A stretch of DNA of 26,774 bases from the NCBI GenBank assembly GCA_964556665.1, contig CAZKXU010000043.1, positions 1 through 26,774 of the forward strand. The letters run 5' to 3'. A program made the position numbers and the translations under genes. Source of the stretch: CAZKXU01 sp964556665 (GTDB taxonomy: Bacteria; Bdellovibrionota_C; UBA2361; CAZKXU01). Under the pieces are notes generated by a model. The model saw only the letters and a program-made list of their open reading frames with translations, made no database searches and was not told where the DNA came from. This document shows positions 16,395 to 24,275 of the stretch, one piece after another; the first letter of the stretch is position 1; each line of letters begins with the position of its first letter.

Positions 16395-17146
16395 TCAACC
16401 CTCTCCAACTGGACAGCTGTATACATCCCACTCCTTTTTCCAAGAACCTTAGAGAACAGTTTGTCAATAAATAATAAGAGAGGGGAATAAAGTTTCTTAA
16501 GCCTATGTGGCACCCTAAATACCATAGAGTTAAATACTAAAAGATAGGCAGGCCCACCCAGAAATGCAACTCTCTTTACTCTAAAGCGACTCTGGTTACT
16601 AGAAAAGAGTAAATCAAGATTTAAGGGTGCCTCATTACTTTCAAAAATTCGATCAGATCTATACCAAAGCGCTCTGGCCCAATCAAAAATGGAGCCGACA
16701 TAAGGCTCAGCAAAGCACAAGATGCCTCTCGGCTTGAGCATACGATAAAGCTCCAAAAGGGCCTGATCAACATTTGGTTGTAAATGGTGTAATCCACCAA
16801 CAATGACAACATAATCGAAACTTCCACCATCTAATGGTATATTCAGGACTGAGGTACAGATAGCACTCGCCTGTGGCCAACGTGATTTAAAAGACTTTAT
16901 TGCCTCTGCTGAGATATCTAAGCCAACCACAGTAGCCCCCTGCTCAAGAAGAAACCGTGTGCTTTGGCCACTTCCTGACATGGCTTCTAAAACTCTCTTA
17001 TTCCTAAATTCAATGTTATGAAAAAGTTCCGGGTATAAAATCTCATTACGGTATACGGTGCTATATTTATCCGCATAGTGCAGATCGTACTGATCTATGA
17101 TCTTGTCATAGTGGTCTTGTTGAAGCTTTTCCTCTAGATTCGTCAT
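16391..17146 (-). CDS. Class I SAM-dependent methyltransferase
   Basis: This 251-residue protein has motif I VLEAMSGSGQSTRFL (52-66) and VVGLDISAEAI (73-83) with Asp77 as the ribose-binding acid. It continues with FDYVVIVGGLHHL and ELYRMLKPRGILCFAEP. The residue order matches Methyltransf_11/25-type enzymes. The C-terminal 80 residues hold hydrophobic stretches (YLLVFNSMVFRVP, LYSPLLLFIDKLF) that may bind a lipid or membrane, which would fit a lipid-linked glycan substrate. It is in the middle of an operon: four-base overlaps join it to the membrane protein upstream and to the second methyltransferase downstream. It shows no close similarity to that neighbour outside the SAM core, so the two probably act on different positions or substrates. 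Confidence 0.85.
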   Translation of the reverse strand: MTNLEEKLQQDHYDKIIDQYDLHYADKYSTVYRNEILYPELFHNIEFRNKRVLEAMSGSGQSTRFLLEQGATVVGLDISAEAIKSFKSRWPQASAICTSVLNIPLDGGSFDYVVIVGGLHHLQPNVDQALLELYRMLKPRGILCFAEPYVGSIFDWARALWYRSDRIFESNEAPLNLDLLFSSNQSRFRVKRVAFLGGPAYLLVFNSMVFRVPHRLKKLYSPLLLFIDKLFSKVLGKRSGMYTAVQLERVD

Positions 17147-18738
17147 CGAATTTCCAACGAATTATTCAGTTTAAATACTATCGCTTCATCCGCCTCATTT
17201 TGCAATGCTACCTGTTGGGTGTATTTACTGCCAATTACCTCACGCAAAAAATCTAGCCCATGCACAGCATCTAAATCTGTATTATGCGTAACTGTCCCGC
17301 AGTCATTACAGCCTGATAAATAGCAATGAGGTTTTAATTTATACATAATTATCATCTCGGGAGGTGCTGTTACTATGCCGTCCTTAAACTCCTTTAACAT
17401 TTCAGGGGCAATCCCTTGCTTTGAGTAATCTCTCTCTCCAAAGTTAGCTCCAATAACAGAGATAAGAGAGACATCCCTAAACCAGCTAACACGCTCGCTC
17501 TCAAGATATATCCTAGGAGCATATCCACCCCATACTAGTATCTTAGCCTTAGGGACTGTATTCTCCTTAATAAACTTAGCTAATTCGGGTATGACAGATG
17601 GTTTTGGTAGCCTCCATATGCCCGATCCACCCGTATAATAAAATGGTTTGACTATTGAGAGAAGGGAGAGGAAAACTACGCCGAAAAAAAAGACTTTAAA
17701 ATCCCTGCTGTGTATTTTAGAGAGATAGTAGAAACCGCTGGCAGTCGAAATAATGAAGATGTAGGAAAAATATAGGAGATAATTTGGGAACTCTCTCCCT
17801 CCAATCATTACTAACAAAGTCCCAATTATCAGTCCAATCAAAAGGTTTAGCCTAACTACAAGTCTCGTTTCATGCTTCAATGTAATAAAGAGCCCAATTA
17901 AGGCTGGAAATACAAAGGTCCACTCCCTCAAAAATCCACTAATAATTAATCGAACTGGTGCATAGAGGACCAACTCCTCCATGCCGCGATTCCTAAAGAA
18001 TAATGGAAAATCTAGAATTTGAAACTTAAGCTCCGCAAGTGCGCCATTCCAGCACAGATACCCCAGGAAAATAAATGGCAACAAGACAAAGGCTGAAAAC
18101 ATCTGTATAAGAATCTTAGGCCGTTTGAAGTGAGGATTGAGCAAAGGTGGCAGCAGTAGAAAAATGGAGAAAAATAGTTGGCGCTGATCTCCTATTAGCA
18201 GGTAACCGGCGAGGAAACATGCAGCAAGAAGACAGGTTCGATTACTCAAAAGGACTGCCAAATTAACTAACGTTAACAATACAACGTATAGTGGTAGATA
18301 ATAATTCTGTGTATTAAACGTTACCCCTTCCCATCCTACTAACCACCCTGCCGTAATCGTTATAAAAAATCCAAACCATGCGGTTTTACGATCGTAAAGA
18401 TATGCCAAAAATAGAAAAATCGAGAGTCCATATACGTACTGCAGCAGTACAGCCAATATTTTTAGATTGAAAGATGTTAATGGTATAAAAATATCTATTA
18501 GATAAAATGGGTATAAATAACCAAGTATATGATGACAAAATATATCTCGGTGTGGAACATAGCCATGGCCTAGGAGTTTTGCCTGATAGACAGTTTGTTG
18601 AACATCTGCACTAAGATATGCGCACTGTAACCAGGGTAATAAACCTAAGATGTTCAAGATAAAAAATATGACCAGTAGTAACACCTCCCATTCATGCAAA
18701 GGCATTACTCTAGTATTAGTTCCTTCCTTAATGACCAT
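17143..18738 (-). CDS. Polytopic GT-C-type (GT39-like) glycosyltransferase-like membrane protein
   Basis: The 531-residue protein has about 11-12 hydrophobic helices up to residue 350 and a soluble C-terminal part of about 170 residues. The first loop has Asp45 in AYLSADVQQTVYQAKLLGHG (40-59), followed by YVPHRDIFCHHILGYLYP (60-77). This resembles the acidic first loop and the PYRD..H.P pattern of GT-C/GT39-type transferases. It would transfer a sugar from polyprenyl phosphate in the periplasm. The C-terminal part has three closely spaced Cys residues (472, 477, 480), which could form a disulfide or metal site. It heads a three-gene operon with two methyltransferases, coupled by four-base overlaps. 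No clear promoter is seen upstream. The named enzyme and sugar are unknown. Confidence 0.72.
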   Translation of the reverse strand: MVIKEGTNTRVMPLHEWEVLLLVIFFILNILGLLPWLQCAYLSADVQQTVYQAKLLGHGYVPHRDIFCHHILGYLYPFYLIDIFIPLTSFNLKILAVLLQYVYGLSIFLFLAYLYDRKTAWFGFFITITAGWLVGWEGVTFNTQNYYLPLYVVLLTLVNLAVLLSNRTCLLAACFLAGYLLIGDQRQLFFSIFLLLPPLLNPHFKRPKILIQMFSAFVLLPFIFLGYLCWNGALAELKFQILDFPLFFRNRGMEELVLYAPVRLIISGFLREWTFVFPALIGLFITLKHETRLVVRLNLLIGLIIGTLLVMIGGREFPNYLLYFSYIFIISTASGFYYLSKIHSRDFKVFFFGVVFLSLLSIVKPFYYTGGSGIWRLPKPSVIPELAKFIKENTVPKAKILVWGGYAPRIYLESERVSWFRDVSLISVIGANFGERDYSKQGIAPEMLKEFKDGIVTAPPEMIIMYKLKPHCYLSGCNDCGTVTHNTDLDAVHGLDFLREVIGSKYTQQVALQNEADEAIVFKLNNSLEIR

Positions 18739-18897
18739 CTCTATTTTTGGCCAAAATAAAATACGCTATGTACCCAAGGATTACTACCCCTCTATATTAG
18801 AGTCAAAGTAATGGCGACAACCGAAACTTTAGGTACTCTCAGGATTCTTGTGCAAAACTGCCAACTCTCACCAAAGAATAGTAGAATATTCAAATGA

Positions 18898-18927
18898 TTG
18901 CATCTTAACTCTCTCTTATGGTATAAT
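18898..18927 (+). promoter_or_regulatory. Candidate promoter of the AAA_14/DUF4143 gene
   Basis: TTGCAT (18898-18903) and a perfect TATAAT (18922-18927) are 18 bp apart. The -10 hexamer overlaps the left arm of the palindrome at 18925-18950, the usual geometry for repression. Transcription would start near 18934. Confidence 0.5.
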
Positions 18928-18970
18928 TATCTCAGTTGACTGAGATAATTTAGGTACTCGATTGAGATAA
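18925..18970. promoter_or_regulatory. Operator-like palindrome with a third half-site
   Basis: AATTATCTCAG (18925-18935) and CTGAGATAATT (18940-18950) are perfect 11-base inverted copies around a four-base TTGA centre. The half-site core TGAGATAA occurs again at 18963-18970, exactly 22 bp (about two helical turns) from its first copy at 18941-18948, and ends just before the gene's start codon. The left arm overlaps the -10 box. Such symmetry fits a dimeric repressor, perhaps autoregulation, but no regulator gene is adjacent. The 233-base gap 18739-18971 holds only this and the promoter. Confidence 0.65.
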
Positions 18971-18971
18971 A

Positions 18972-20165
18972 GTGAAAATGCAATTTAAACGTAATATTTT
19001 CAATATGTTACTTAAGCGAATTAATTCGCCTAATCACTTTATTCAGGTTCTTTCGGGACCTAGACAGGTTGGTAAAACGGAGTTGGTTAACCAGATAGCA
19101 CTGGAGGTAAAATTCCAAACTATCTACGCAAGCGCCGATGACCCGACCTTACAAAGCTTGGCTTGGTTAGAGCAGCAATGGGAAAGAGCGCGCGCACTCA
19201 TTGATGGCGGAGAAGCAGAGGCGTTACTTATATTAGACGAAGTTCAAAAAATCGAGGAATGGTCGAGTGTTGTAAAAAAATTATGGGATGAGGACAAACG
19301 AAAGAAAAGAGAGCTAAAGGTTATCTTGCTTGGCTCCGCACCATTACAAATTCAGAGCGGTCTTAGTGAAAGTTTGGCCGGTAGGTTTGAAGTGGTAAGA
19401 GCAACTCACTGGTCACTGCCTGAGATGGAAACGGCTTTTAAAATTACTCCCGAGCAATACATATTTTTTGGCGGGTACCCTGCATCAGCCGCACTTCTTG
19501 ATGATGAACTACGATGGCGATCATATATCAGAGAGTCACTTATTGAAACCACAATCTCTCGAGACATACTTTTACTCTCAAAGATCGAGAAGCCCGCACT
19601 TTTACGGCGCCTTTTCCAGTTGGGTTGTGAATATTCAGGTAAGATTTTATCTTATCAAAAAATGATTGGCCAATTGCAAGATACCGGGAATACCACGACG
19701 ATTGCAAACTATTTACAGTTACTAGAAAATGCCGGCCTACTTGCCGGACTAGAAAAATTTTCCGGAGAAAAAGTTCGTCAAAGAAGCTCCAGTCCAAAAT
19801 TTCAGGTTTTAAATAACGCTCTGATGACATCCGACCTAAACGATGACTTTGCCGAAGCAAAAGCAAATCCTGAGCTTTGGGGACACTTAGTAGAGTCGGC
19901 GATCGGCGCATACATATACAATGCCGGCTTTATCAACCAGTTTGAAACATTTTATTGGCGAGAGGGTAACTATGAAGTCGACTTTGTCCTTGTAAGACGC
20001 GGGAAAATAGTTGCCATTGAAGTTAAGAGTGGTAAAAAGCGAGAATCGCTTCCGGGTATCTCCGAGTTTTCAAAACATTACAAGAATGCTAGACTCCTCC
20101 TTGTCGGCAAAGGCGGAATTCCGGTTGAGGAGTTCCTGCGATTGGATTTAATGACATTATTTTAG
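18972..20165 (+). CDS. ATP-binding protein, AAA_14/DUF4143 family
   Basis: The 397-residue protein has a Walker A motif GPRQVGKT (29-36), a Walker B LLILDE (85-90) and a sensor-like LLGSAP (119-124), as in AAA_14 ATPases. The DUF4143 part follows. The C-terminal end has a PD-(D/E)xK-like pattern: Asp337 in YEVDFVL and Glu350-x-Lys352 in AIEVKSG. The family is widespread and of unclear function; members often occur singly. The start is GTG at 18972 or ATG at 18978, both preceded by the third half-site TGAGATAA, so an operator and the ribosome-binding region may overlap. It is the only gene here with no glycan link, in a different orientation from the upstream operon, and it has its own promoter. 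It could be a later insertion or a defence or toxin-like module, but nothing in the sequence proves this. Confidence 0.88.
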   Translation: MKMQFKRNIFNMLLKRINSPNHFIQVLSGPRQVGKTELVNQIALEVKFQTIYASADDPTLQSLAWLEQQWERARALIDGGEAEALLILDEVQKIEEWSSVVKKLWDEDKRKKRELKVILLGSAPLQIQSGLSESLAGRFEVVRATHWSLPEMETAFKITPEQYIFFGGYPASAALLDDELRWRSYIRESLIETTISRDILLLSKIEKPALLRRLFQLGCEYSGKILSYQKMIGQLQDTGNTTTIANYLQLLENAGLLAGLEKFSGEKVRQRSSSPKFQVLNNALMTSDLNDDFAEAKANPELWGHLVESAIGAYIYNAGFINQFETFYWREGNYEVDFVLVRRGKIVAIEVKSGKKRESLPGISEFSKHYKNARLLLVGKGGIPVEEFLRLDLMTLF

Positions 20166-20215
20166 ATACAGAGGAGGCATACAGTAGCACGACCATTTAA
20201 TTTCCAAAACCACCA

Positions 20216-22075
20216 ATGCCCTACAGCCCAATCCGCTACATACTCAAATCCTCAACTCTCCTCTTCTGCCTGGCATTCTTCTTTCCGCTCAGTTTTTATA
20301 ACTCCGCTGGCTCAGGATTGGATCCATCTTGGCAGATCGCTATTGGGTGGGCGTATGAACGCGGGTTAATTTTCGGGAGGGAGTTTTTATTCACTTATGG
20401 ACCGTTCGGATTTATAAGTACAAGACTTCCCTTTACCTGGTCGCATGCTTACCTGGTAACACATGACCTGCTCTTAGTATTAAATGCCGCTTTTATACTG
20501 ATCTACTGCTTAAGGCGCCTAAAATCCCCCTACTCCATACTTTTTCTTATCGGTGCCGTCATGGTAAGCGGGCACTCCCTCTTCTCACATGACCTTGTAA
20601 TTCTCTGGACTATTATAATGCTATTTTACATATTTGCATTTTTTGAATCGGGCACTCTTGCCTATCTCTTGATATCAGCCCTGATCTCACTGGGAACGCT
20701 CTACATGAAAGTAAATCTAGGTTTATTAGGCATATTCTTTAATTTTATTGTATACGGGCATCTGATCTTTTTTCAAAAGAGAACGTTATTAGGAGTGAAG
20801 TTAATCATTAGTTATCTGTTATTAATATTTATTTCAACACTTATGCTCCCGGTCGATTTAACAGGATACCTAACCGGCGCGGTTAAACTTGCCAGTGGAT
20901 ACAACGAAGCGATGTACCTTTATGAGGAACGCTTTGGTACCTATATATACTATGTCATTTTCATCTTAACGTCCTTTCTTTTGGTACAGACATACCATCT
21001 CCGTACACTACTAAGCTCCACTACTGAGCTACTCAAAGTGGGAAGCACCTCCTTACTTTGGTTTCTAATCTACAAACAAAGCTTTGTTCGTGCCGATGGA
21101 CATGTCGAGGTATTTTTTCATTTCACCCCGCTTCTACTAGGACTTCTTTGGATCTTTACGCCGCAACAACGGCGACTTACTAATGGCATCAGCTGTTGGT
21201 GCGCTCTAGGCATATCTATCTTTCTATTCAGTGATGTATTTAACCAAAATTATATAAAATTTAGATTAGACCTTCCTACCGCCTATCTGCATGCAGCGGT
21301 AGATAGGGTGCCCAAAGATACTAGTTTACAGGTGCGACCTCCCGGAGCTGAGCTACCAGCAAACTTTATTGAACATATCGCACAAAATAGTATCGATATA
21401 ATCCCCTGGAATGTAGCCTACGCTTACTACAATAAACTTAACTACTCACCACGCCCGGTAATGCAATCATATGCTGTTTTTAACTCCTACCTTGATCGGA
21501 TAAATGCCGGTAAATTTGAGGACTCAGACGCACCTCAACGCGTCTTATTCTCTACCTACAGCGCAGATTACCGTTACGGATTTTTTGATGAGAGCAGAAC
21601 CAAGCTTGCGTTGCTTAAGTACTACAGCCCTATACTTTCAAATCCTCAAGAACTATTATTAGAACGAAAAATCAACCGTAAATTAATTACCGAAGATGGT
21701 CCGCTCTTAGATGCAAAATTAGGCTCAAAGCTTTCTATCCCGCTAGACAATAATGCCCTTCTATTTGCAGAGTTTAAGATTAATTATTCCTTACTAGGTA
21801 AACTACTTTCAATCTTATACCGCCCACCCAGCCTTAACATTAATTTACACTTTAAGGATGGCTCCTGGAAGAGTTTTCGGGCTGTACGTCCGATCCTTGA
21901 AGGTGGAGTAATAATAAATAAGTATGTTAATTCTATTAAACATGCGGAGAGGTTTTTTAATGGGAACCTGAAAAAACTTAGAGATATCAGATCCATCTCT
22001 TTCTCTTCAGACAAGGACTGGGGATTCAACTCTCAATACCAGATAAAACTAAGCAGGATAACTATTTCTGATTAA
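20216..22075 (+). CDS. Polytopic GT-C-like membrane protein with large C-terminal domain
   Basis: The 619-residue protein has a first hydrophobic helix (about 10-30), a loop with GLDPSWQIAIGWAYERGLIF (34-53) including Asp36, then FLFTYGPFGFIS (57-68), and about 10 further helices up to roughly residue 350. The remaining 270 residues are soluble and probably periplasmic. Asp in the first loop followed by the TYGP motif is a pattern I associate with unnamed membrane proteins in surface-polysaccharide loci, and it fits the GT-C fold. The likely role is transfer of a lipid-linked sugar. The start lacks a Shine-Dalgarno sequence. It follows the ATPase by 50 bases and could be read from that promoter. 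It converges on panC with only 13 bases between the two stop codons. Confidence 0.68.
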   Translation: MPYSPIRYILKSSTLLFCLAFFFPLSFYNSAGSGLDPSWQIAIGWAYERGLIFGREFLFTYGPFGFISTRLPFTWSHAYLVTHDLLLVLNAAFILIYCLRRLKSPYSILFLIGAVMVSGHSLFSHDLVILWTIIMLFYIFAFFESGTLAYLLISALISLGTLYMKVNLGLLGIFFNFIVYGHLIFFQKRTLLGVKLIISYLLLIFISTLMLPVDLTGYLTGAVKLASGYNEAMYLYEERFGTYIYYVIFILTSFLLVQTYHLRTLLSSTTELLKVGSTSLLWFLIYKQSFVRADGHVEVFFHFTPLLLGLLWIFTPQQRRLTNGISCWCALGISIFLFSDVFNQNYIKFRLDLPTAYLHAAVDRVPKDTSLQVRPPGAELPANFIEHIAQNSIDIIPWNVAYAYYNKLNYSPRPVMQSYAVFNSYLDRINAGKFEDSDAPQRVLFSTYSADYRYGFFDESRTKLALLKYYSPILSNPQELLLERKINRKLITEDGPLLDAKLGSKLSIPLDNNALLFAEFKINYSLLGKLLSILYRPPSLNINLHFKDGSWKSFRAVRPILEGGVIINKYVNSIKHAERFFNGNLKKLRDIRSISFSSDKDWGFNSQYQIKLSRITISD

Positions 22076-22088
22076 AAAACCCGCGAGT

Positions 22089-22943
22089 TTAAAAGGCCAA
22101 CCTAATATTATCAATGAGCCGTACTCCATCTACTTCAGCAGCTATCAAGAGCCTCCCAGCTTCACTTAAGGAGGCAAGCTTTGCTAAATTCTTTTCACTT
22201 ACAACCTCGAGATAGTCAACCTTGATCATCGGAAATAAAGCAAGGTGCTTGATACCAAGAGATTGCAACTTAGTACAATCACTCTCCCCCTTTCTAGCCG
22301 CCTCTTCTATCAAGAAGAGGGCATGTGAAAGCTCGCATGCCACCTTGCGAGCTGCTGCTGATAGCCTCACATTACGTGAGCTCATCGCTAAACCACCTTC
22401 TTCTCTCAGTACCGGACCACGTATAATTTTAATATTAAACTTAAGGTCCTGAACCAGTTTTTCAATGATAAGCAGTTGCTGAAAATCTTTCTCACCAAAA
22501 ACAGCTAGATTGGGTTGTACGAGATTAAACAGTATTGAAACAACAGTACTCACCCCTCGAAAATGTCCGGGGCGTGAGGCGCCTTCATGCAGCGATGGCA
22601 AATTATCCAGCCCTACCCAACTCTCAAAATCCACGCCGTAGATCTCCTCTACTTTCGGGATAAAGACAGCATCAATCTTAGACTTTTCTAGAAGCTCTAG
22701 GTCTCTGGGAATATCTGTCGTATATTTAAGATAGTCCTCGTGGTTATTAAATTGCGCTGGGTTAACAAATATAGAGGCTATAGCATAGTCAGCCTCCTTA
22801 CGCGCCAAAGCCATCAAACTAAGGTGCCCAGCGTGCAGACTTCCCATAGTAGGCACAAATCCGATACTGCGACCGGATAATTTTACACTGTGTATCTCGG
22901 CTCTTAGCCTAGAAATACTATCAAGCACCACCAATTTCTGCAT
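22089..22943 (-). CDS. panC: Pantothenate synthetase (pantoate-beta-alanine ligase)
   Basis: PanC joins pantoate and beta-alanine using ATP, through a pantoyl-adenylate, to make pantothenate for coenzyme A. The 284-residue length is normal. Visible motifs are PTMGSLHAGHLSL (31-43) with the HxGH nucleotidyl-transferase signature, FVNPAQF (59-65), RPGHFRGVSTVV (124-135), GEKDFQQLLII (150-160) and the KMSKS-like MSSRN (187-191). All key blocks are present. The start is clear because the N-terminus aligns with the family. It is transcribed divergently from the BamD-like lipoprotein gene across 41 bases and has no neighbouring panB or panD here. A short palindrome in that spacer lies next to its start codon. 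Confidence 0.96.
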   Translation of the reverse strand: MQKLVVLDSISRLRAEIHSVKLSGRSIGFVPTMGSLHAGHLSLMALARKEADYAIASIFVNPAQFNNHEDYLKYTTDIPRDLELLEKSKIDAVFIPKVEEIYGVDFESWVGLDNLPSLHEGASRPGHFRGVSTVVSILFNLVQPNLAVFGEKDFQQLLIIEKLVQDLKFNIKIIRGPVLREEGGLAMSSRNVRLSAAARKVACELSHALFLIEEAARKGESDCTKLQSLGIKHLALFPMIKVDYLEVVSEKNLAKLASLSEAGRLLIAAEVDGVRLIDNIRLAF

Positions 22944-22959
22944 ACAGTTGCCAAACTGT
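22944..22959. promoter_or_regulatory. Short palindrome in the panC-bamD spacer
   Basis: ACAGTT (22944-22949) and AACTGT (22954-22959) are perfect inverted copies around GCCA. It abuts the panC start codon and overlaps the -35 of the opposite-strand lipoprotein promoter. It may be an operator for one or both genes, but arms of six bases can arise by chance. Confidence 0.3.
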
Positions 22960-22976
22960 CGTTTTATAACTAATAT
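22948..22976 (+). promoter_or_regulatory. Candidate promoter of the BamD-like lipoprotein gene
   Basis: TTGCCA (22948-22953) and TAATAT (22971-22976) are 17 bp apart. The start would be near 22983, about two bases before the ATG at 22985. No Shine-Dalgarno sequence is present, again consistent with a leaderless message. Confidence 0.45.
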
Positions 22977-22984
22977 ATCCCGTT

Positions 22985-24088
22985 ATGAACTTCTACCGAA
23001 AATTACTGCTACTTTCAACCTTAGCCGTATTAGTATTTGGTTGCTCTGGAAAGAGCAAAAACAAGGCCGATAACGGACTTTCTGAGATACCATCCTCCGA
23101 AACCAGGGTAGACACCGACCTGCCTGAAGCTGAGATCCTGGCATTGGGAAAAAAATTATACACAGCAGGTCTTTATTCTAGCGCGATTGAATATTTTGAA
23201 AGTCTACGCTCTAACTTTCCTTTAAGCCCATATATTGAATTTGCAGAGATAAAGATTGCAGATGCACACTTTGAAAGCGGACAGCACGAGATAGCCTCCA
23301 CAAAGTATGATGAGTTTGTAAAAAATCACCCCTCCTCCTCAGCTGTACCATACATGATCTTACAGTCTGGACGAGCCTTTGCGCTTGTTAATACCGGGAT
23401 CGGAAGAGACAGCACCCCGCTTGAAAAATCCAAAGCTGCATATGAGAAGCTCCTCTCAGAGCATCCTAATTCCATATATCGTAATATAGCTCAGGATAAC
23501 CTAAACGACACCCTTTCTCGTTTGGCTGCACATGAACAGTTTGTAACTACATTCTATGAGAAACAGGATAAAATTAAAGCTGTTGAAAGTAGAAAGGCAG
23601 AATACGCTGCTATATGGGAACCTATTCTGAATAAATCTTCAGTAGTGAATAACAACGCCTCCTCAACCCCTGAGACCCCGACTGTGTTAGCATTGAATAT
23701 GCCTAGGGATGCCATAGAGAATCAGGATGCCAGTGTTGCGCATGCTAGCTTAGCTCCAGCAATGCTTGTTAATAGCAATGAAATCAAACTAAAGATAACG
23801 GACTCTATAATTAATGTTGAGTGTTCTGAACAGAGCCCAGCTAATCTTACTATATTGCTTCGCAAGATGACTCCTGAGATTGCAAAGCTGGACGGACAGA
23901 GCATCTCTTCAGTCAGTGGTCAGCTAACCTTCAATCTCAACACAGCGCTGGATCCTCGTGAACTCAACTGTTTTGGTAAATCAGATCTTATTATTAGAAA
24001 TAGTGGAGAGCTGACACTTGCATCAAACCGTAGCGCCACAGCTATGGTTCTTAGTAATCCAGAGAGGTTGATGTTGATTTTGGAGTAA
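22985..24088 (+). CDS. BamD-like outer-membrane lipoprotein with unusual C-terminal half
   Basis: BamD is a TPR lipoprotein of the complex that inserts beta-barrel proteins into the outer membrane. This 367-residue protein starts with a lipoprotein signal and lipobox VFGC (Cys20). Residues 49-190 hold TPR-like helices (LGKKLYTAGLYSSAIEYFE, KYDEFVKNHPSS) and the BamD-type stretch with IGRDSTPLEKSKAAYEKLL and LAAHEQFVTTFYEKQ (182-194). BamD normally continues with further TPR helices. Here the similarity stops near residue 204, and a polar Asn/Ser/Thr-rich linker leads into about 150 residues of apparently beta-rich sequence unlike BamD. No frameshift is apparent. It could be a fused or divergent BamD, or another TPR lipoprotein. 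It is divergent from panC and 187 bases upstream of the chosen gspC start, holding no other gene. Confidence 0.72.
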   Translation: MNFYRKLLLLSTLAVLVFGCSGKSKNKADNGLSEIPSSETRVDTDLPEAEILALGKKLYTAGLYSSAIEYFESLRSNFPLSPYIEFAEIKIADAHFESGQHEIASTKYDEFVKNHPSSSAVPYMILQSGRAFALVNTGIGRDSTPLEKSKAAYEKLLSEHPNSIYRNIAQDNLNDTLSRLAAHEQFVTTFYEKQDKIKAVESRKAEYAAIWEPILNKSSVVNNNASSTPETPTVLALNMPRDAIENQDASVAHASLAPAMLVNSNEIKLKITDSIINVECSEQSPANLTILLRKMTPEIAKLDGQSISSVSGQLTFNLNTALDPRELNCFGKSDLIIRNSGELTLASNRSATAMVLSNPERLMLILE

Positions 24089-24242
24089 GCCGGCTAGAAA
24101 AAATAGCTACTCTTCGACGGATGAGATAATTGGCGATATATAGCAATTCTTTCTATTTCCCGTGTAGATGCACGTGCACGTCCAGTTCTTTAAGCCTTTT
24201 TTACCCAACTTCAACAAGCCCTGTTTGTCGATAACTCCCCAA

Positions 24243-24272
24243 TTGCGGCCTGACCCATCACACTGCTACAAT
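24243..24272 (+). promoter_or_regulatory. Weak candidate promoter of the gsp operon
   Basis: TTGCGG (24243-24248) and TACAAT (24267-24272) are 18 bp apart. Initiation would fall near 24279, on the second of two adjacent ATG codons. The -35 is poor, so this is tentative. The sequence TGAGATAATT also occurs upstream at 24122-24131. Confidence 0.25.
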
Positions 24273-24275
24273 CAT

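Noticed and set aside
24168..24275. Upstream 36-residue extension of GspC
   Set aside because: The added residues (FFKPFLPNFNKP) are not typical of a GspC N-terminus, and a promoter-like element lies after this ATG.
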